DNA of 64,000 nt, from NCBI RefSeq assembly GCF_003315485.1, contig NZ_QNSE01000002.1, positions 1 through 64,000 on the forward strand, read 5' to 3'. The notes under the pieces are model-generated. The model worked only from the letters and a program-made list of their open reading frames with translations. It did no database searches and was not told the DNA's origin. The stretch's first letter is position 1, and each line of letters starts with the position of its first letter. Shown piece by piece: positions 18,074-27,011 of the stretch. Source of the DNA: Marinomonas rhizomae (GTDB taxonomy: Bacteria > Pseudomonadota > Gammaproteobacteria > Pseudomonadales > Marinomonadaceae). A program made the position numbers and the translations under genes.

Positions 18074-18526
18074 TTAAAAATCCCCCGGCGCACACTGTAA
18101 ACACGTCAGCCCCAAATTACGCCAACCCTGCACCACAGCGTCACGGTCATCCAAAACCAACCAAGGCGTAAAACCATCCGCATGAATCTTCTCTAACAAA
18201 GCTTTTTTAACATCCTCGTCTGGCACGGCATCGGCATTGTCCGGACGAAGATAAATACCATCACAAGGAATATTATGCTTTTGAATCCATTCAACCGAGT
18301 GCTGTTTATGGGACTCAGGACGACCACTGCAAATTAAAATATGTTGGCCCTGTTGCTTAAGAATATTCACCAAACGCAGCACATTTTCGATCACTGGTGC
18401 ATATTTCATGTGTTCAAAAAAAGGGTCCCAATGCTTTTCAGCGCCCAATACCCAATGAGCTACTTGGGTGTGATCAAATTCGGCCAGTGTGCCATCTAAA
18501 TCAACAATAACGGCGTTTGGAGTCAT
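18074..18526 (-). CDS. HAD-family phosphatase, polynucleotide kinase 3'-phosphatase-like
   Basis: Cytoplasmic HAD phosphatase of 150 residues. The nucleophile motif is VIVDLDGTL (Asp9, Asp11), motif II is ILICSGRPE, and the C-terminal acidic motif is WLVLDDRDAVV. The overall pattern, including the YLRPDNADAVPDEDVKK segment, resembles the 3'-phosphatase domain of T4 polynucleotide kinase without its kinase domain. Its ATG overlaps the stop of the upstream histidine phosphatase by 4 bp (ATGA). As last gene of the ABC operon, it may dephosphorylate the imported compound; substrate is inferred. Confidence 0.82.
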   Translation of the reverse strand: MTPNAVIVDLDGTLAEFDHTQVAHWVLGAEKHWDPFFEHMKYAPVIENVLRLVNILKQQGQHILICSGRPESHKQHSVEWIQKHNIPCDGIYLRPDNADAVPDEDVKKALLEKIHADGFTPWLVLDDRDAVVQGWRNLGLTCLQCAPGDF

Positions 18527-19077
18527 AAAAATTTTCCTTTAAATGGGGCAATATTCCAGCTATTTTCGTCTTGGCTGGGAATGAAAGAAATCGGCGTCAC
18601 ATTGCCAATCCTGGGGCAATAGGGTGTGCCGTTGATAACATTATTGAGTACTCGGTACACGCCAGAATGAGCGATGATTAAAGGCCATGAATGCTCGCTG
18701 AGGATCTCATTCAATGCGCTCAGCACACGAGTCTCAAAGTCTTGCCAAGATTCACCATTAGGCGGCGTAATTTCATAGGCTAATTGCTGCTCAATCGGAC
18801 AGCCTTCAAGGTCACCCCAGTTGCGCTCTTTAAGCTGTTCGTAAGGGTGGATGACTTGATTGGGTACCGCGTAAGATGCCGTTTGTTGAGTACGCTGTAG
18901 CGTGCTGGTAATCACTGCGCTCCACTCAATAGCATTCAGAATCGGTGCTGCTTGTTGGGCTTGTTGAATACCTGCTTCACTCAGTGGGCTATCGGTAAAA
19001 CCACCAATACGCAACGCGGCATTGAACGCGCTTTGCGCATGACGAGCAAAGACAAAAGGTTTAGGAATTAAGGTCAT
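18523..19077 (-). CDS. Histidine phosphatase family protein
   Basis: Phosphatase of 184 residues of the phosphoglycerate-mutase-like superfamily. The catalytic motif is FARHAQSAFN (Arg12, His13), the acid pair lies in LKERNWGDLEG, and the second histidine is in LIIAHSGVYR. It is similar in length to CobC-type phosphatases, but no cobalamin genes are near. It overlaps the metallo-hydrolase gene by 17 bp and the HAD gene by 4 bp, so three hydrolases are translationally coupled. The substrate is unknown; a small phosphomonoester is likely. Confidence 0.87.
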   Translation of the reverse strand: MTLIPKPFVFARHAQSAFNAALRIGGFTDSPLSEAGIQQAQQAAPILNAIEWSAVITSTLQRTQQTASYAVPNQVIHPYEQLKERNWGDLEGCPIEQQLAYEITPPNGESWQDFETRVLSALNEILSEHSWPLIIAHSGVYRVLNNVINGTPYCPRIGNVTPISFIPSQDENSWNIAPFKGKFL

Positions 19078-20161
19078 AATCTAACTCTATACAATCTAAC
19101 TCAATATAAGAATCTGCAGTAACGCTTGGGCCAAGAGCCTGTCGCCACTCGTTTAGGTCTTTCATAGTATGGAAAAGTGGGGCACAAATACGGCAGTTAA
19201 GATGGTCCACCAGCTGCTGGAGATCCTGTTTGCGCGGATGCACATTCCAACGTTCAAAGTGTGCCCTATCTTCACTAACCGCTTGGCGAGCGTGTTCAGG
19301 AAGGTGTCCGGTATAAACCGGCAAATAACGCTCAGGCTGATGTAGTAATACCGCCGCCTCCCCGCTCATGCCGTCAGGATCACCGCATAGAACGACTTTA
19401 GCGTTTGGGTTAAACGCCTGACTCTTAATTCGTTCTAAGATTGGTCGAGCCTCGGTGCAAATACCTTCTATGGGCGCCGCCAAAGCCGACTCTGGCGACA
19501 AACAATCTTCGCCTAATGTCCAATCATCAAAACCAAATGACGTTAGCCAACAAGCAATTTCTAAAGCGCGGCCACTTTGCGGCACCGGCATCAGCAGTGC
19601 GCGCTCGTCATTAAGGTAATGTACCAAGGCACTTTTGCATTGCTCTAATGAATTGTCGTACAAACCATAGCTAGCATCGAGCAAGGCGATGCTAGCTTTC
19701 GGCGGCATAGTGAAAGGATACAAAGTAGATTCCAGACTGAAATCGCCGCTATAAAACACCCCTTCTCCAACATTGAGATGCAGCCAAACGCCGCCAAACG
19801 AATGCCCAGCTGAGCCAGTGTTGACTTCAATGCCTTCAACCAACGTCATGCCGCAAACTGGCAAAGTCTGTAAATTTAGATGACTCGGTAACTGTTGTTG
19901 CACTAACAAGGTCGCATAAACTGGGACCTTACTGTCTATGTCGTCTAAACCGCCCATGTGGTCTTGATGGTCGTGAGAAATGAAAATGGCATCCAAATCA
20001 TTGGGTTGCGTCCAGCCTTTGTCTTCGCCCACTTCTAATGCACCTCCCGCGTCAAGCAAAAAACGTAATGTTCGAGCATGAGGTGACGCTTGATAAGTGA
20101 CCAAAATCGCAGCGGCCGTTTTTCGACCGGCCCCACTGAGAATATCAACACAAACTTTCAT
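19061..20161 (-). CDS. Metallo-beta-lactamase-fold hydrolase of a transport operon
   Basis: Hydrolase of 366 residues. The metal site is ISHDHQDHMGG (His63, His65, Asp67, His68), with later ligands in TGSAGHSFGG and YSGDFSLE. The N-terminal half fits the phosphodiesterase/RNase Z-like branch of the fold, which includes PhnP. The C-terminal 190 residues are not a standard beta-CASP domain that I recognise, though CGDPDGMSGEAAVLL may cover the active site. It overlaps the ABC ATPase gene by 4 bp. I infer phosphodiester cleavage on an imported compound. Confidence 0.8.
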   Translation of the reverse strand: MKVCVDILSGAGRKTAAAILVTYQASPHARTLRFLLDAGGALEVGEDKGWTQPNDLDAIFISHDHQDHMGGLDDIDSKVPVYATLLVQQQLPSHLNLQTLPVCGMTLVEGIEVNTGSAGHSFGGVWLHLNVGEGVFYSGDFSLESTLYPFTMPPKASIALLDASYGLYDNSLEQCKSALVHYLNDERALLMPVPQSGRALEIACWLTSFGFDDWTLGEDCLSPESALAAPIEGICTEARPILERIKSQAFNPNAKVVLCGDPDGMSGEAAVLLHQPERYLPVYTGHLPEHARQAVSEDRAHFERWNVHPRKQDLQQLVDHLNCRICAPLFHTMKDLNEWRQALGPSVTADSYIELDCIELDYDLNS

Positions 20162-21201
20162 GATTCACTCTCAAGGGACCAAGCTTGTCCAAGGCGAACA
20201 AAATGCTGGTTTTCTAGCGTCATAGGTATGTCGCTGTACGCGAGTAAGCGCTGACCATCGTTTAGTGTCAACTCAATGTCATAACGTTCACCTCGAAAAA
20301 TACAACTGTAAACACGAACCTCAAGTGCCGCATCGTGCGAACTAACAAATTCAATATCTTGAGGTCGAACCAGCACAGAACTGGCTGTTTTCTCGGGTGA
20401 ATACTGACAAATTAACTCGTACAACTTTGCTCCATTCACGTATTCCTGAGGAGCCACAGCGGCAACCGACAAGACAGAACCTCGGCCAATGAAATTCGCT
20501 AGCCAAGTGTTCTTCGGGGTGGCGTACAATTCCTGTGGGGTTCCCCATTGCACCAACTGCCCTTTCTTCAAAACAGCAATTTTATCGGCTAATGACATAG
20601 CTTCAGATTGGTCGTGAGTGACGTACACCATGGTCGCGCCAGTGCGTTTATGAAAGGCTCGGAAGGTTTCCTCCATTGTTGCACGTAAGTGCCTATCTAA
20701 GTTGGCGAGTGGTTCGTCAAACAACACCACATCGGGCTCGGTAACCAAACTGCGCGCCAACGCCACACGCTGACGCTGACCGCCACTTAATTGCGCTGGC
20801 AAACGATCGGCGTACTCTTCTAACTGAACAATTTCTAGTGCCTCTTTCACACGCTTGCGGCGTTCTGCCATCGGCGTTTTCTGTACTTTAAGAGGATAAG
20901 CGACGTTTTCTTTTACCGTCATGTGCGGCCAAAGTGCATAGGATTGAAACACCATACCGAAGTTTCTTTCCTCTGTTGGGACATGGCACGTCATACTAGA
21001 AAGACATTCGTCCCCATGAATAATTTGCCCTTCTGATACGCTCTCAAACCCAGCCAACATTCTTAAAATAGTCGATTTACCACAACCGCTAGGCCCCAAT
21101 AAGGCAACAAACTCGCCCGGCTCAATGGTTAAATTCAAGTCTTTAACAACAGGCGCACCATGAAAAGATTTTTCAACACCATCCAATATTAACCGTGCCA
21201 T
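20158..21201 (-). CDS. ABC transporter ATPase, FbpC/PotA type
   Basis: Energising subunit of 347 residues with Walker [11 protein letters not shown]-loop VFQSYALWPH, signature [15 protein letters not shown], Walker B DVVLFDEPLANLD and switch THD, followed by a TOBE-like C-terminus. This set suits importers of ferric iron, phosphonates or phosphorylated sugars. It overlaps the permease gene by 13 bp and the metallo-hydrolase gene by 4 bp, so the transporter and hydrolases share one transcript. Confidence 0.92.
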   Translation of the reverse strand: MARLILDGVEKSFHGAPVVKDLNLTIEPGEFVALLGPSGCGKSTILRMLAGFESVSEGQIIHGDECLSSMTCHVPTEERNFGMVFQSYALWPHMTVKENVAYPLKVQKTPMAERRKRVKEALEIVQLEEYADRLPAQLSGGQRQRVALARSLVTEPDVVLFDEPLANLDRHLRATMEETFRAFHKRTGATMVYVTHDQSEAMSLADKIAVLKKGQLVQWGTPQELYATPKNTWLANFIGRGSVLSVAAVAPQEYVNGAKLYELICQYSPEKTASSVLVRPQDIEFVSSHDAALEVRVYSCIFRGERYDIELTLNDGQRLLAYSDIPMTLENQHFVRLGQAWSLESES

Positions 21202-22919
21202 GGAATCACTCCTTTGGGCAGACGAGGGGCAAACAGACTCAACAAACTCATTAGCCCTGCAACCAGTAAGACCACTAGTACGGCGATAGCTGAGGCCAAT
21301 ACACTGTCACCACTTTCATCGAGATTAAAAATCAATACGCCGAGGGTTTCATTGCCTGCGCCCCACAGCAAAGCAGACACCGTCAGTTCATTAATCGAGA
21401 TCAAAAACACCAATAATCCACCCGCAAAAAAAGCGGGAGCGGTGAGCGGCAAAATGATGTCAATCAAACGCTGTATCGGCCGTGCTCCTGCTAGCTGAGC
21501 GGCTTCTTCTAATGCTGGATCGAGCTGCGACATGGCGCTTAGTACTGGCTTCAAGCAAACACTCAAAAAACAAGAAAGATACGCCAAGAAAATAATGCCT
21601 AACGTGCCATACAAGCTGACCTCTATAAAAGGCAACGGCTTGGCAAACAACAAAATAAAGGCAATTGCTAAAACAATACCTGGAATGGCATAAGGTACTT
21701 CGATCAAGCTGGCGATCACAGCTCTGGTGCGCATCGGCAAACGCATCAATAAATAGCCCAGAGGCAAAGACACCAACATCAATACTAAGGCACTAAAGAA
21801 AGCCAAAAATGCACTATTTTCGAAAGCTCTGGAAGTAACGCCTTGCCGCCCGAGCATTTCATAAAATGCGCCAAAGGTAATGGTCTCCGCGTTTAATGGC
21901 ATGCCAAGAGCAGGCACCAATGAGCTCACAATTAAAGCAAATAGCGGTGCGACCAAGATAAAAAGTAAAATCAAGGCGAGTAGCATTTCGAGAGGTAAAC
22001 GCCATTGTTTAAGACGAAAAGACAATGACTGCGCAGTATGACCTAATAAGGCATAACGACTGCGTTGCTGTAGCCATTGTTGTAACAACATGCCTGCCAG
22101 TACCAACAAGGCAATAATCATCGATAAGCCTGCTACTTGGCTCAGCATATCGTTACCGAATCCCGCCATTTGCTGATAAATCAAGGTGGGCAAAACAATG
22201 TAACCAGCGGGAATACCCAACATCGCAGGAATACCGAAATTACCCAGCGACGAAACAAACGCCAATGCGGCACCGGCGATTATCGCACTGCGACACAAAG
22301 GCAAAATGATATCGACCCAAATGCGAAACTGAGAAGCACGAGACAGTTGAGCTGCTTCTAATAGGTCCTGCGGTAAGGAAATAAGTTGCGTTCGAAGCGC
22401 GAGATACACCAAGGGTGCACTTTGAATGCCTAATAACAAGGCAATGCCTTCCGCTGAATACATAGGCTGTGGACTACCCAACGCTGGCTCGATTCCTAAA
22501 GTATTTAAAATTGGGCTTGCAGGGCCAAATAACTGCAACCAACTTAATGCCGTCACTTGTGGCGGAATCATCATTGGTAACATAAAACAAAATACCCAAA
22601 TGCTACGACCACGAATGTTCGTTAACGTCACCACAAAACCAAAGCCGCAACCTAAAATCACCGCAATGAGCGTCCCCAAACCTGAGGTGTAAAAACTATT
22701 GCGCAAAGCAGTCCAAGTACGCTCACTTTTAAGTACATCGGCCATGGGTGATGACGTAGAAAAGGTCGTGTGACTTACAGCTTCCACCAACAACCGTAAG
22801 CTAGGTAATAGACTTAACATCGCAATCAGAACAAAAAGCCCAATAGACAGCCAGCGTAGCTGGCTATCCATGGACATTCCATCTAGAGCAAAGCGTCTTT
22901 TAATCAAAAAAGGGGTCAT
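21189..22919 (-). CDS. ABC transporter permease, two fused permease domains (FbpB/PhnU-V type)
   Basis: Inner-membrane protein of 576 residues with about 12 hydrophobic helices and two binding-protein-transport permease units in one chain. Each has an EAA-type loop: LLEAAQLSRASQFRIWVDII in the first and LEEAAQLAGARPIQRLIDII in the second. The fused form is typical of ferric, thiamine and 2-aminoethylphosphonate importers and of AfuB for hexose phosphates. It starts 5 bp after the binding-protein stop. Confidence 0.92.
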   Translation of the reverse strand: MTPFLIKRRFALDGMSMDSQLRWLSIGLFVLIAMLSLLPSLRLLVEAVSHTTFSTSSPMADVLKSERTWTALRNSFYTSGLGTLIAVILGCGFGFVVTLTNIRGRSIWVFCFMLPMMIPPQVTALSWLQLFGPASPILNTLGIEPALGSPQPMYSAEGIALLLGIQSAPLVYLALRTQLISLPQDLLEAAQLSRASQFRIWVDIILPLCRSAIIAGAALAFVSSLGNFGIPAMLGIPAGYIVLPTLIYQQMAGFGNDMLSQVAGLSMIIALLVLAGMLLQQWLQQRSRYALLGHTAQSLSFRLKQWRLPLEMLLALILLFILVAPLFALIVSSLVPALGMPLNAETITFGAFYEMLGRQGVTSRAFENSAFLAFFSALVLMLVSLPLGYLLMRLPMRTRAVIASLIEVPYAIPGIVLAIAFILLFAKPLPFIEVSLYGTLGIIFLAYLSCFLSVCLKPVLSAMSQLDPALEEAAQLAGARPIQRLIDIILPLTAPAFFAGGLLVFLISINELTVSALLWGAGNETLGVLIFNLDESGDSVLASAIAVLVVLLVAGLMSLLSLFAPRLPKGVIPWHG

Positions 22920-22924
22920 CTTGA

Positions 22925-23902
22925 TTAACCTTCAAAGATCTTGCTAAAACGCTCTTTATTCGCTTCATTGTCGCGCAATGTTTTTGCAGCATCGAACGGC
23001 ATCAAACGAATGTCTGCACGCTTAGGAAAACCCGCTGGGACGCCGATATCACCACGAGCAGGCAAATACCCTTGCTCCAATACCAGCTGCTGACCGTCTT
23101 TTGACAGGAGGAAATCCACAAAACGCTTCGCGGACGCTTTGTTTTTCGCGCCTTTCATAATCGCAACCGGTTCCGTCACCATGCTTACGCCCGTTTTAGG
23201 GAAGATAAATTCAATCGGTGAGCCTTTCGCCGCTTCACGAATGGCTAAAAAATCCACAATCACGCCATACGGTTTTGCACCTGACGCAACGGCTTTCAAT
23301 ACACCACCATTGCCGCCCTGGGCTTTCACTTGGTTCGCGTGCAATTGCTCGTAGTAATTCCAGCCTAGCATTTTGTCATCCGTCAAGGTCGCAAGGTGAA
23401 TCAGGGCTGCGCCAGAATACAAAGGGCTAGGCATGGCTACTTGGTTGCTATATTCAGGCTTCGCCAGATCCGACCAATCTGTCGGGTGTTGTGGTGCTTT
23501 TTGATGACGAACAATGCCTGTCGTGATTAATTTCGTACCGTAGTAATAGCCATCTTTACTGTACAAGGTATCGTCATATTGTGTGCGGTTAGGACTTAGG
23601 TAGGATTCTAAATAACCGTCCAACACCATGGATTCCATGGTCACGCTGTCGGCGATTAACAGCACATCAGGTTTCACCACACCAGAAGACAATTCAGCGC
23701 GCAACTTAGTCATCAACTTCGTGGTACCGTCACGAACCCATTCTACTTTGATATCTGGATTGGCTGCTTCAAATGCATCCACTGTCATTTGCGCATCTTT
23801 ATTTGGCTGACTGGTATACAGAGTCAGCGTCTCTTGAGCTTGCGCAGAAAGAGGAAAAGCAAGTGCCGCTGCGCATATCAATAAAGTCTTCTTAACGGTC
23901 AT
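22925..23902 (-). CDS. ABC transporter periplasmic binding protein, Fe3+/phosphonate/AfuA-like
   Basis: Solute-binding protein of about 325 residues. The start at 23902 gives a clean signal peptide (KKTLLICAAALAFPLSAQAQ) and has a GAGAG-type site before it; a longer frame to 23947 would bury the signal. The mature start ETLTLYTSQPNKDAQMTVDA and the PDVLLIADSVTMESM stretch fit the cluster that binds ferric iron, 2-aminoethylphosphonate or sugar phosphates. Genes for two phosphatases and a diesterase follow in the operon, so a phosphorylated ligand is favoured over iron. Confidence 0.88.
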   Translation of the reverse strand: MTVKKTLLICAAALAFPLSAQAQETLTLYTSQPNKDAQMTVDAFEAANPDIKVEWVRDGTTKLMTKLRAELSSGVVKPDVLLIADSVTMESMVLDGYLESYLSPNRTQYDDTLYSKDGYYYGTKLITTGIVRHQKAPQHPTDWSDLAKPEYSNQVAMPSPLYSGAALIHLATLTDDKMLGWNYYEQLHANQVKAQGGNGGVLKAVASGAKPYGVIVDFLAIREAAKGSPIEFIFPKTGVSMVTEPVAIMKGAKNKASAKRFVDFLLSKDGQQLVLEQGYLPARGDIGVPAGFPKRADIRLMPFDAAKTLRDNEANKERFSKIFEG

Positions 23903-23948
23903 TGGGAAACTCTCTTTTTGATAAGTGAGTTGCAACAATACCGACACA

Positions 23949-23970
23949 ATTTGACACTATAGTGACAAAT
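23949..23970. promoter_or_regulatory. 22-bp near-perfect palindrome, putative DeoR operator
   Basis: Left half ATTTGACACTA and right half TAGTGACAAAT are reverse complements except at one position per half (11-bp arms, no spacer). It lies midway between the divergent binding-protein and DeoR genes, about 47 bp and 75 bp from their starts. It contains TTGACA, a good -35 candidate toward the regulator gene. A repressor bound here could shut off both directions. Confidence 0.65.
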
Positions 23971-24044
23971 AATTTTCGTTTAATGGCGACCTTCTTTCGT
24001 TTCGAAAAAGCACGTAAAAAATACACTAAAAAGGACTCAACCCT

Positions 24045-24794
24045 ATGAATAAGCGACATCATGAAATTGTCCAATGGGTGAATTCGCAAGGAAGACAGAC
24101 GCTACAAGCCGTCGCTGACCAATTTTCGGTTTCGGTTCAAACTATTCGCTCAGACATTCGATTGTTGGCAGAAAAAGGACTCATACTGCGCAGTCACGGC
24201 GAAGTAATTCCATTTCCTCATCGTGAAAACATCAGTTTTGACCAACGGCGGATTCGACATGCTGCTGGCAAAAAACGCATTGCCGACCTTTGTGTCAGCA
24301 AGATTGCAGATTATCAATCGATCTTTCTAGGCAGTGGGTCAAGTGTCGCGGAAGTAGCGAGTCAGCTTACGTCGTTTCAAGGTCTACAAGTAATGACGAC
24401 CAACTTGCATGCCGCGCGCAATTTATGTGAACACCCGGATTGCGAATTGACAATTTCGGGCGGCCGAGTACGGATGCGTGACCAAGATGTAATTGGCGGT
24501 GATGCCATGCGCTTTTTCCAACGCTATCGCGCCGATATTGGTATTTTTTCCGTCGCGGCGACCAATAAACAAGGGTATTTATTTGATTTCACCGACGAAG
24601 AAGTTATGGCCAGAGAAGCATTGGTAGAACATTGTCATTATCGTATTTTGGTGATTGACAGCACAAAATTTGATACTGAGTCTCGTTGTTTATGGGGGAA
24701 AATGAGCGACTATGACTGTGTCATTACAGATCAAAAGCCGTCTTCTTCTTTGCTCAGCATGCTAAATTATCAGGGTGTAGAAATATTGTACTAA
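24045..24794 (+). CDS. DeoR/GlpR-family transcriptional regulator
   Basis: Repressor of 249 residues. The N-terminal DeoR helix-turn-helix is clear (RHHEIVQWVNSQGRQTLQAV, then FSVSVQTIRSDIRLLAEKGL), followed by the sugar-phosphate-isomerase-like sensor domain (FLGSGSSVAEVASQL, GDAMRFFQRYRADIGIFSVA, ILVIDSTKFD). Members of this family usually sense phosphorylated sugars or related metabolites. It is divergent from the transporter/phosphatase operon with a palindrome between, which supports a phosphorylated inducer made or consumed by that operon. Confidence 0.9.
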   Translation: MNKRHHEIVQWVNSQGRQTLQAVADQFSVSVQTIRSDIRLLAEKGLILRSHGEVIPFPHRENISFDQRRIRHAAGKKRIADLCVSKIADYQSIFLGSGSSVAEVASQLTSFQGLQVMTTNLHAARNLCEHPDCELTISGGRVRMRDQDVIGGDAMRFFQRYRADIGIFSVAATNKQGYLFDFTDEEVMAREALVEHCHYRILVIDSTKFDTESRCLWGKMSDYDCVITDQKPSSSLLSMLNYQGVEILY

Positions 24795-24922
24795 TAATAA
24801 AAGAGCGAGAATAAAAAACCTGTGTGTAAGTTTTATGAATAAACACGCTTGATCTCAGTCTGTATATAAGACTATTGTTTTAGATACCCACCCACATCCA
24901 CATTGCAAAAATTGAGGTTGTT

Positions 24923-26908
24923 ATGAAGTCCCCTATTAGAATTCGGCAACAAATTAACATTGGTTTAGTGGTCATTCTTTTACTCGCTCTCGCCAGTATT
25001 TATCTTGTTATAGAAACGAAAGTAAAACCTGACCTAACGGCAGAACGCCAACAACAAATTTCCGTAAATCAACAGGGCCTCAGTGAATTACTTAGCGCCA
25101 AACTCGAAAAAATCCAATTACTAACCAGTACTCTTGCATTAGCGGGCTCTCAGCTTCCTAAGGAGGAAGCACTCTTCAAGAAACTATTCCCTAGTATTAT
25201 TAATAACCATGATGATAAAAGCATTGCGGGTGGCGGTATTTGGCCAGAGCCTTCTGCTTTTCAGCAGGGCACCGAGCGCCGTAGTTTTTTTTGGGGGCGC
25301 GATGGATCTAAGATGAGTTACCTTGATGACTACAATGATCCTGCTGGGTCAGGTTATCACAACGAGCCTTGGTACACAGTCGGCAAAACATCATCGACCA
25401 AACTATGTGCTTGGTCGGAAGCTTATATTGATCCAGTTACCAAAATCCCAATGGTGACTTGCACCATTCCGATGAAAGAAAATAATAAATTTACCGGTGT
25501 CACCACGGTTGACATGATGCTCGATGGGGTTACCAAATCTCTTGAGCAATATGGTACTGAAAACCAAGGTTATGTGTTCGCCATAGATCAAACAGGCCAA
25601 GTATTAAGCTTCCCAAAAGGGAAAGCTAATTTGGTAAAAAGCGATGGCAGCATGCTAACGGCGACAGAACTTGGCAATCAGCTTCCATGGTTAAAACCTG
25701 CATTGAAACAAGTAGAGGGAGCAGAGCAAGTTATCTCACTTGATCACGATGCGATTTTAGATGGTGCGGCGTATGTGGATTTAATCAAACATCCGCAAAC
25801 AGGCTGGACCATTGGTTTAGTCGTACCAAAAGAAAGAATGACGGAAATCGCTCAAAGCATGGGTTTATTCTTGATGATTGTCATTGGGGCTTTGCTCATC
25901 ATCGTCAGTATAATTGCTGCTTCTTTCTTCCGTAGCTTGCTTAACCAGATCACTCAAACCACGCAACAAATTCAAGAGTTAGCCGATGGTGGCAGCACTC
26001 AGGAACTTGAAGTAGGAAAATTGAATGAACTGGGGGATTTGCGTCAGGCGGTGAATACATATGGCGACAAACTGAAAAATCTACTCGAACAGATTCATAT
26101 TGAATCTGCCAATCTTGTGAAAGATGCTGGCAGTTTGAGCGCATTCAGTAATGATTTCTTAAATAAGGCGAACAGTCTAAGTGATGAAAACACCACCTTA
26201 GCAGCGGCAACAGAAGAGCTGGGGGCAACTTCACACGACGTGGCCATGTACGCCAACGAAACCAGAGAAACCGTAGAACGCATTCACCAAGACGTACGCA
26301 GTAGCGGTAATGAAATGAATACTGTGATCGAAACAATGCGCTCTCTAACCAATGCAATGACGCAAGCACAAACGAACATTCTGAAGCTAGATGAAGACAG
26401 TCGTCGTGCGAATGGGATGTTAGGTGTCATTCGTGACATTGCAGAACAAACTAACTTGTTGGCACTAAACGCGGCGATTGAAGCAGCCAGAGCCGGAGAA
26501 ACAGGCCGCGGTTTTGCTGTGGTTGCAGATGAAGTACGTAACCTGGCCGCGAAGAGTGAAAGCTCTGCGGTAGAAATAGAGCAAGTTCTAGGCCGTTTAC
26601 AAGTCGCGTCGAAGGAATCTGTCAGCTCTATGGAACTGGGTCACAGCGAAACAGAACGCGCCGTCGCAACCGCGGAATCAACGGCTAGCCACTTGCAGCA
26701 AGTCGTCAGTGCTTTTTCTCAAATCACCGATCAAGCAACACAAATATCCGTAGCCGCTAGCGAGCAACAAAAAGTATCGCAGGATTTGAGCCAATTTGTC
26801 TCTCGATTACAAGAACTCACCGGCAGTAACGCCAGTGATTCGAGTCGTCTTAGCCGTATGAGCCAAGAAATTGACGCTATCGCAAATCGACTCAATGCCT
26901 TGAAGTAG
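24923..26908 (+). CDS. Methyl-accepting chemotaxis protein with dCache sensor
   Basis: Transmembrane chemoreceptor of 661 residues. An N-terminal membrane helix (about residues 11-27) and a periplasmic double-Cache-type sensor (about 30-310; [20 protein letters not shown] is characteristic) come first. A second helix at about 312-338 is followed by a HAMP-like linker. The cytoplasmic coiled coil contains the invariant tip ([20 protein letters not shown], then [18 protein letters not shown]). dCache receptors commonly sense amino acids or small organic acids; ligand unknown. No C-terminal NWETF-like pentapeptide is visible. Single gene with its own promoter and terminator. Confidence 0.93.
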   Translation: MKSPIRIRQQINIGLVVILLLALASIYLVIETKVKPDLTAERQQQISVNQQGLSELLSAKLEKIQLLTSTLALAGSQLPKEEALFKKLFPSIINNHDDKSIAGGGIWPEPSAFQQGTERRSFFWGRDGSKMSYLDDYNDPAGSGYHNEPWYTVGKTSSTKLCAWSEAYIDPVTKIPMVTCTIPMKENNKFTGVTTVDMMLDGVTKSLEQYGTENQGYVFAIDQTGQVLSFPKGKANLVKSDGSMLTATELGNQLPWLKPALKQVEGAEQVISLDHDAILDGAAYVDLIKHPQTGWTIGLVVPKERMTEIAQSMGLFLMIVIGALLIIVSIIAASFFRSLLNQITQTTQQIQELADGGSTQELEVGKLNELGDLRQAVNTYGDKLKNLLEQIHIESANLVKDAGSLSAFSNDFLNKANSLSDENTTLAAATEELGATSHDVAMYANETRETVERIHQDVRSSGNEMNTVIETMRSLTNAMTQAQTNILKLDEDSRRANGMLGVIRDIAEQTNLLALNAAIEAARAGETGRGFAVVADEVRNLAAKSESSAVEIEQVLGRLQVASKESVSSMELGHSETERAVATAESTASHLQQVVSAFSQITDQATQISVAASEQQKVSQDLSQFVSRLQELTGSNASDSSRLSRMSQEIDAIANRLNALK

Positions 26909-26941
26909 AGCAATAAAAGTACTCTAAAATATCATTGATCG

Positions 26942-26977
26942 AAAAATCCCACGCTGAGGAATTAGCGTGGGATTTTT
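26942..26977. terminator. Bidirectional terminator
   Basis: Perfect 14-bp stem: AAAAATCCCACGCT (26942-26955) and AGCGTGGGATTTTT (26964-26977), loop 8 nt. It lies between the convergent chemoreceptor and aldehyde dehydrogenase genes and has a T-run on both strands. Confidence 0.92.
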
Positions 26978-27011
26978 ATTTTCAGATAGTTAATTATCAG
27001 GCCTTCTATTG

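Noticed and set aside
22925-23902. Assigning the binding protein as a ferric-iron transporter (FbpA)
   Set aside because: The family fits, but the operon has three hydrolases and a DeoR regulator and no Fur-like site was seen, so iron is not the favoured ligand.
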